A DNA stretch of 10,966 bases from Alphaproteobacteria bacterium. Its GTDB lineage: Bacteria > Pseudomonadota > Alphaproteobacteria > Rhizobiales > Aestuariivirgaceae. Under the pieces are notes generated by a model. The model saw only the letters and a program-made list of their open reading frames with translations, was not told the DNA's origin and did not search any database. The stretch lies in NCBI GenBank assembly GCA_024279045.1, contig JAJRRZ010000115.1:1-10966 (forward strand), given 5' to 3'. Made by a program: the position numbers and the translations under genes. Of the stretch, positions 6,761-10,966 are shown piece by piece (position 1 is the first letter of the stretch; each line of letters begins with the position of its first letter).

Positions 6761-6838
6761 CCAGCCCGGAGAACCCGGCTGTGGACAACCCTTCCGGCGC
6801 ACCTTCAAGCGCTGGCCGAATCGGCTATGTGTGATCGC

Positions 6839-8467
<1,629 letters not shown>

Positions 8468-8468
8468 T

Positions 8469-8524
8469 TGCCTGCCGCTTCCTGTTCAGGCCCCATGCTC
8501 CTGAAGGAACATGGCTGGCAGGCA
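8469..8524 (+). terminator. Nested stem-loop directly after pyrG, likely transcription end
   Basis: TGCCTGCC (8469-8476) pairs perfectly with GGCAGGCA (8517-8524). Inside it CCATG (8493-8497) pairs with CATGG (8510-8514), giving a branched or bulged structure. It starts one base after the pyrG stop. The first T-rich stretch (ATTATTTTG) comes about 25 bases later, so it is not a textbook intrinsic terminator. Confidence 0.5.
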
Positions 8525-8623
8525 GATATGTCATTTGCCTGAAAATCACATTATTTTGTCCGCCTGAGGTGTCTGTGGCCATTTCCAGGACACTTTTTGC
8601 GATGGACAGGATGAGGGCTGGCG

Positions 8624-8665
8624 TATGATGCGGTGTGTGCTGGAGATTCCCGCACGGGACACACA
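8624..8665 (+). promoter_or_regulatory. Possible promoter and dyad upstream of the cytochrome gene
   Basis: TATGAT (8624-8629) matches five of six bases of a sigma-70 -10 box, but no good -35 is found 16-18 bases upstream. Just after it is a dyad, TCCCG-CA-CGGGA (8648-8659), flanked by TGTGTG (8634-8639) and CACACA (8660-8665), which can extend the stem across an eight-base bulge. The position suggests an activator site or a 5'-leader hairpin. Confidence 0.3.
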
Positions 8666-8703
8666 TTCGCTGGTCAATGTTGTCATGATGGAGGAATAAC
8701 GGA

Positions 8704-9468
8704 ATGACTTGGAAAAGTGCATTGTTGATGCCGGGGTTGGTTGCCACGGTGCTGACGGGCATCGGTGCCGCTGGCCTGCAGGCGCAGGATGCCGGCAAGA
8801 TGGATCCCGGCAAGATGATGGAAGGCGCCACCCGCATGATGCAGGAAGGCATGAAGACAATGCGGCAGAACAGCATGAAGGCTGATGGCAACGCTGCTGC
8901 GCAGAAAGCCGCCGGGAATGTTGATCCGCGCACTTATGTGGAACTGCCGCCGGAGATCCGCGCCCGCTTTCTGGCCACCATGCGTGGGTTCATGCAAACG
9001 CTCGACAAGGTTTCCGGCGCCTTGGCCGAGGGAAACTTCGCCGAAGCAGCACGGATCGCCGAGGATGAGATGGGCCCGGCGCACGAAATGATGAAGAAGC
9101 TGAAGAAGATGCAGGCCACACCGCAGCAGGTGGCCGAGATCAAGAAGCGGGCGCGCGAGCGCTTCGCCCAGGTTGTGGCCGAAAGTGGAGACAAGGTGCG
9201 CCCGGGCATCGGCCGCATTGCCATGCAGGTGCTGGGCAAGCCGCTGCCCGGCATGAAAGAGCACAAGCGCACCGCCATTGGCCCGCATCTTCCCGCGGCC
9301 ATGCATCGCATGGGCATCCAGCTGCATCTGAATGCTGCTGATTTTGCCGACGTGGCGCGCAAGGTGGGCAAGCAACCGACAGTGGAAGATTATCGGAAGG
9401 TGCTGTCGGCCTACCAGGAAATCACCGGCATGTGCGTGGCCTGCCACGATGCCTGGCGGGTATTCTGA
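8704..9468 (+). CDS. Exported class II-like c-type cytochrome with Met-rich N-terminus
   Basis: This 254-residue protein has a Sec signal peptide (1-27, probable cut after LQA), so it should be periplasmic. The last eleven residues hold one covalent haem site, C244-V-A-C247-H248, followed by DAWRVF. A CxxCH at the extreme C-terminus of an all-helical chain is the pattern of cytochrome c'/c-556 (class II). The body is larger than that family's ~130-150 residues, with an extra ~100 residues including a Met-rich segment (Met 33, 38, 39, 45, 46, 50, 53, 58). No second haem motif is present. GGAGG (8690-8694) precedes ATG 8704 by nine bases. The gene stands alone between hairpins, so its redox partner cannot be read from context. 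It may bind gas, carry electrons, or bind copper through the Met cluster; the last is a guess. Confidence 0.75.
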   Translation: MTWKSALLMPGLVATVLTGIGAAGLQAQDAGKMDPGKMMEGATRMMQEGMKTMRQNSMKADGNAAAQKAAGNVDPRTYVELPPEIRARFLATMRGFMQTLDKVSGALAEGNFAEAARIAEDEMGPAHEMMKKLKKMQATPQQVAEIKKRARERFAQVVAESGDKVRPGIGRIAMQVLGKPLPGMKEHKRTAIGPHLPAAMHRMGIQLHLNAADFADVARKVGKQPTVEDYRKVLSAYQEITGMCVACHDAWRVF

Positions 9469-9494
9469 GGCCACTAGTCCACTGCGATGATCAC

Positions 9495-9541
9495 GGCGGG
9501 TGGGCCCCTTGGCCCGCCCGCCAGAGCCGGCCTTCAAGGCC
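9495..9541 (+). terminator. Tandem GC hairpins after the cytochrome gene
   Basis: The first hairpin pairs GGCGGGTGGGCC (9495-9506) with GGCCCGCCCGCC (9511-9522) through a CCTT loop: 12 pairs with one G-T. A second, GGCCT-TCA-AGGCC, follows at 9529-9541. They lie 26 bases after the stop codon. The following sequence has only a TTTCCC patch and no true U-run, so termination is likely but not certain. Confidence 0.6.
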
Positions 9542-9698
9542 TGAGCATTTCCCTCGTGCAGTTTGGCTTCTTGCCAGACGGCTTTTCGTCCTTGCCAATG
9601 GCACCATCACCACTATTGCCAGCAAACGAAGAATTGCTGTCATTCCGCCAGAATGCCCCTTAAAAGCACCCTCTTGTCGAGGCCAGATCCTCCGTATC

Positions 9699-9727
9699 TT
9701 GTGAGCGGTTGGTGTTTGTCCGACAAT
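9699..9727 (+). promoter_or_regulatory. Candidate sigma-70 promoter for the channel gene
   Basis: TTGTGA (9699-9704) and GACAAT (9722-9727) are 17 bases apart; each matches four of six consensus bases. Transcription would start near 9734, some 40 bases before the ATG at 9775. The -10 overlaps a small palindrome, TTGTC-C-GACAA (9716-9726), which could be a regulator site. Confidence 0.4.
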
Positions 9728-9774
9728 GCGCCGGAACGAATCGTGCGCCCTGATCTTGCGTGGAGGCTTTCGAC

Positions 9775-10966
9775 ATGCACATCGCAGCGGCATGGCAGCG
9801 CGTTGCCCTGACGTGCGCCAGATGGCTGATGGCAGCGCTGCTGCTGGCCGCCTTGTTGTTTCTGCTTTCGCCGGCAGTCCTGGCGCAACAGCCTCCTGCC
9901 AATGCAGCCACCTCGGCGGCCACCTCCGCTGCCACTGCCGCCAAGCCCGATGACAATGCCGCCACGCCGCCTGCAACACCCCCGGCAGCACCTCTTTCGC
10001 CATCGTTGGGCGGTGCGCTGGATGAGGCCAAGGCCCAAGCCGGCAGGGTCGAGCGTCTGATCAAGGAATCGGCAAGGAGCATTGCCGATCTGCGTTTGAA
10101 GATCGAGCGCCCGGACATCGACAAGGACATGCTGCGCGCCCTGCGTCGTCAGCTGGACGAGCTGAACCTGAAACTGTTGTCCATGCGCGAGGAGCTGAAG
10201 GCGCCGCTGGACAACATGCGTCAGCAGCTCGAGGCTCTGGGCCCGGCGCCGAAGGACAAGGCGACGGAAGATCCGGCCATTGCCAGCCGCCGTGCGGCGC
10301 TGGAAGGGGTCATCCAGCGCCTGCAGGCCGCTGACCGTCAACTGGGCCTGTTGATGGTGGAAGTACGCCAGCTGATCGAACGGGCTGGCGAGCGCCAGCG
10401 AACATTGTTCTTTTCGGAGATTTTCAAACCTGCCCGCTCCATTCTCAACCCGCTGCTGTGGTGGGATGGGCTTGCCACTCTGCCCGTTTTTCTCGACCGT
10501 CTGGCCTTGCTGGCGGGCGGCTGGCTGAAGCAGGAGCACGGGCGCACCGGTGTGCTGGTGGCGCTGGCGCTGCTGTTGGCAGCGCTGGTGCTGGTGATCA
10601 ACCTGTGGCGCAAGTGGCACGGCCCCTGGGAGGCCGGAAAAGCCCCTGCCGATGATGTGCGTCGCATGTGGCAGGCGGTGCGTGTGCCGTTGCTGGTGGC
10701 GCTGACCACGGCAGCTCTGCTGCTGTTGATCAATCTAGCCATCTATACCTTTGGCGCGCCATCGCCGCGTATCGAGCGGGCATTAGCGGCGCTGGCCGCT
10801 AGCATCATGTACAGTGCCGTGCTCACCGCCCTGGAACGCGGGATTTTCCGCCCACGCACACCGCACATGCGGCTGGTGGACATGGACGATGCCGGCGCGC
10901 GGCGGGCCTATCGCCTGGCGGCGACCATTGCCGCATTGCACGGGCTCGACCTGTTTCTCACCCGTA
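9775..10966 (+). CDS. MscS-family mechanosensitive channel with DUF3772-like N-terminus (partial)
   Basis: The first 397 codons of a large membrane protein are open to the window edge. Residues 1-37 form a signal peptide (probable cut after VLA, before QQPP), followed by an Ala/Pro/Thr-rich linker (38-76). Next is a helical, probably coiled-coil periplasmic region (~80-225; DEAKAQAGRVERLIKESAR onward) like the DUF3772 domain found ahead of MscS channels in alphaproteobacteria. Hydrophobic helices follow from ~260 (VLVALALLLAALVLVINLW) and ~305 (VPLLVALTTAALLLLINLAIYTF), with a further segment around 340-355. The MscS pore and beta domain would lie beyond the window, so the family call rests on the N-terminal architecture alone. 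ATG 9775 has GGAGG eight bases upstream. If correct, it would open under membrane tension to release solutes on osmotic downshock. Confidence 0.72.
   Translation, partial: MHIAAAWQRVALTCARWLMAALLLAALLFLLSPAVLAQQPPANAATSAATSAATAAKPDDNAATPPATPPAAPLSPSLGGALDEAKAQAGRVERLIKESARSIADLRLKIERPDIDKDMLRALRRQLDELNLKLLSMREELKAPLDNMRQQLEALGPAPKDKATEDPAIASRRAALEGVIQRLQAADRQLGLLMVEVRQLIERAGERQRTLFFSEIFKPARSILNPLLWWDGLATLPVFLDRLALLAGGWLKQEHGRTGVLVALALLLAALVLVINLWRKWHGPWEAGKAPADDVRRMWQAVRVPLLVALTTAALLLLINLAIYTFGAPSPRIERALAALAASIMYSAVLTALERGIFRPRTPHMRLVDMDDAGARRAYRLAATIAALHGLDLFLTR

Larger units (their letters stand above)
9469..9774. other. Intergenic region, cytochrome gene to mechanosensitive channel gene
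   Basis: These 306 bases hold no convincing gene. They contain two hairpins near the left end (9495-9541), a candidate promoter at 9699-9727, and the downstream ribosome site GGAGG (9762-9766). The central part (about 9545-9690) shows no structure I can name. Confidence 0.5.

Noticed and set aside
9890..9990. Ala/Thr/Pro-rich repeats in the channel gene as a DNA tandem repeat
   Set aside because: Only loose GCC/ACC codon repetition; no exact unit, best seen as a low-complexity protein linker.
9640..10620. 326-residue open frame on the minus strand
   Set aside because: Antisense to the channel gene, which has a signal peptide, helices and a good ribosome site on the plus strand; the reverse product is Gln/Arg-rich with no recognisable domain.

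Overview
The window looks like a chromosomal stretch from a GC-rich alphaproteobacterium. The SecG carries the alphaproteobacterial 'LTRTTAILA' type second helix and sits directly upstream of pyrG. The other proteins (RimO, FluC/CrcB, acylphosphatase, a DUF3772-type MscS channel) also fit a Gram-negative proteobacterium. No rRNA, tRNA or CRISPR array was seen, and the genus cannot be fixed from this sequence.

Layout. 1-298: the C-terminal ends of two different IS5-family transposases lie head to tail, which marks an old and now broken insertion hotspot. 299-662: a gene-free leader with a striking perfect dyad at 545-568. 663-3290 (+): a two-gene unit with an SLC13/DASS-type anion transporter followed 15 bp later by a tandem-domain universal stress protein. 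3301-4266 (-): acylphosphatase, then an MntA-HepT (nucleotidyltransferase/HEPN) toxin-antitoxin pair, running convergently into the stress protein with only 10 bp between stops. 4337-6114 (+): rimO and fluC/crcB, overlapping by four bases and divergent from acyP. 6407-8467 (+): secG and pyrG (CTP synthase). 8704-9468 (+): an exported cytochrome with a C-terminal CxxCH haem site and a Met-rich N-terminus. 9775-10966 (+): the N-terminal part of a large mechanosensitive-channel-type membrane protein that runs off the window.

How the genes work together. The conserved housekeeping core (rimO, fluC, secG, pyrG) forms two small transcription units. Around it lie accessory pieces: IS debris, the transporter/stress-protein pair, and the toxin-antitoxin module inserted downstream of acyP. 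Intergenic hairpins follow crcB, pyrG and the cytochrome gene, so the right half is probably several short units. I see no wholly new multi-gene system. The most interesting points are the operator-like dyad before the transporter, the altered first Na+/substrate motif in that transporter together with its linked stress protein, the Met-rich haem protein, and the toxin-antitoxin pair.
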